A DNA stretch of 38,678 nucleotides from Novosphingobium rosa NBRC 15208. GTDB taxonomy: Bacteria > Pseudomonadota > Alphaproteobacteria > Sphingomonadales > Sphingomonadaceae. The stretch spans positions 1 to 38,678 of the forward strand of contig NZ_BCZE01000069.1 in NCBI RefSeq assembly GCF_001598555.1. The letters are read 5' to 3'. Positions 38,051 through 38,678 of the stretch are shown in pieces; the first letter of the stretch is position 1, and every line of letters begins with the position of its first letter. The notes under the pieces were generated by a model. That model had not been told where the DNA came from. It saw only the letters and a list, made by a program, of their open reading frames with translations, and made no database searches. Position numbers and translations under genes: made by a program.

Positions 38051-38678
38051 TCAGGGCTTGGTTGTCGGCGCCGGGGCGGCGGCAACCGGAGCCGGGCCGG
38101 CAGGGGCCGGAGCCGGGCTGCCGTACTTCGCCTGCCACTCGGCCAGATCGCTGCGGTACTTCTCGTAGGAAACGTAGAAGTCCTCATAGACCTTGGCGAA
38201 GCCGGTGAAGGCCGTGGCGGCGAAGGCGGGCAGTTCCTTGTCGGTCACCGTTGCGCTGTCATGCGCCACATGCAGCGCGGAGGCGCAGAAGTTGGGCAGC
38301 GTGGGCGGATAGGCGAAATAGTTGTAGAGGCTGGTGAGATAGGTCTCACGCTCCTTGAGCCAGGGCTTGCCGAACTTCTTGCGGAACAGCGCGTCGACGC
38401 TGCGGTTGGCAAGGGTCAGCGCCTTGGCGTGCTTCTTGAGGAAGGCGCTGTAGGCGGTGGTGATCTCGGCATATTGCGGATCGGTGCAGGTCAGCGCCGC
38501 CACGTTCCAGGCCGAGCGGAAGTTCCACACGCGCTGCGCATCCACCGTATCGACGAGGATGGTGTGACGCACGCCATCGGGGCCGATCACGGGGATCAGG
38601 GCGTTGGGCGTGGCGCCGCCCGGAGGGGTGGGCTTGGGCGGGATCACGATCACCGGCGGGGGCGGCGGGGGCGGCGGC
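38051..38678 (-). CDS. Hypothetical protein with poly-proline stretch (5' truncated at window edge)
   Basis: The frame runs off the right edge of the window without a convincing start; at least 209 codons are visible. The first visible part is eight consecutive Pro residues followed by 'VIVIPPKPTPPGG'. A mostly helical domain follows (about 200 residues, with 'VWNFRSAWNVAALTCTDPQY', 'FLKKHAKALTLANRSVDALF' and 'YLTSLYNYFAYPPTLPNFC') and then a Pro/Ala-rich tail (APAPAGPAPVAAAPAPTTKP). Two Cys (in TCTD and FCAS) could pair if it is exported. A GTG at 38653 is open as a start, but the poly-Pro extension makes a further upstream start likely. The family is not recognised; it is probably a cell-envelope protein. 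Confidence 0.7.
   Translation of the reverse strand, partial: PPPPPPPPVIVIPPKPTPPGGATPNALIPVIGPDGVRHTILVDTVDAQRVWNFRSAWNVAALTCTDPQYAEITTAYSAFLKKHAKALTLANRSVDALFRKKFGKPWLKERETYLTSLYNYFAYPPTLPNFCASALHVAHDSATVTDKELPAFAATAFTGFAKVYEDFYVSYEKYRSDLAEWQAKYGSPAPAPAGPAPVAAAPAPTTKP

Overview
The window is GC-rich chromosomal DNA from an alphaproteobacterium, most likely a sphingomonad such as Novosphingobium or a relative. This rests on recall of gene content and order: cobA-DUF2849-cysI-DUF934-cysH, ppk-ppx, and obgE near proB. It also rests on a GTTC-N7-GTTC LexA box, the form used in Alphaproteobacteria. No phage, plasmid, IS transposase or CRISPR array is visible. Most of the window is core chromosome, with two copies of an unusual interspersed repeat near the right end.

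Positions 1-5000 hold the end of a CocE/NonD hydrolase with its terminator, a tiny His/Asp-rich lipoprotein, a soluble PAS-MCP chemoreceptor, a Gly-rich secreted protein overlapping a Spy/CpxP-like protein, and a MarR-MFS efflux operon. A near-perfect 36 bp palindrome lies just before the MarR start codon. Positions 5000-8150 hold a two-gene DNA repair module (radical SAM protein and UdgX-type uracil-DNA glycosylase) behind a LexA box, then an HU protein.

Positions 8300-19000 hold a PAS-GGDEF-EAL regulator, several small hypothetical proteins, a putatively Tat-exported class V aminotransferase-like protein and a GNAT acetyltransferase. They end with a CrbS/CrbR-like two-component pair whose genes converge and overlap at their 3' ends. 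The kinase has a sodium:solute-symporter-like sensor. Positions 19200-25900 hold a GT4 glycosyltransferase with an LpxH-like metallophosphatase, the ppk-ppx polyphosphate operon and queF.

Positions 26000-33923 start with a large Pro/Ala/Glu-rich membrane protein. A sulfur block follows: sseA and metC, then five tightly overlapping genes (cobA, DUF2849, sulfite reductase, DUF934, cysH) for assimilatory sulfate reduction with siroheme precursor supply. Positions 33918-38678 hold two copies of a repeat of about 275 bp with hairpin-forming ends, separated by an NDUFA9-like dehydrogenase and proB. After them come obgE, tRNA-Ala(CGC) and a 5'-truncated protein with a poly-proline stretch.

The points most worth following are the paired repeats abutting TAA stop codons, the SOS box on the UdgX/radical SAM module, the long MarR operator, the overlapping convergent CrbS/CrbR-like genes, and the folded inverted repeat between tRNA-Ala and obgE.
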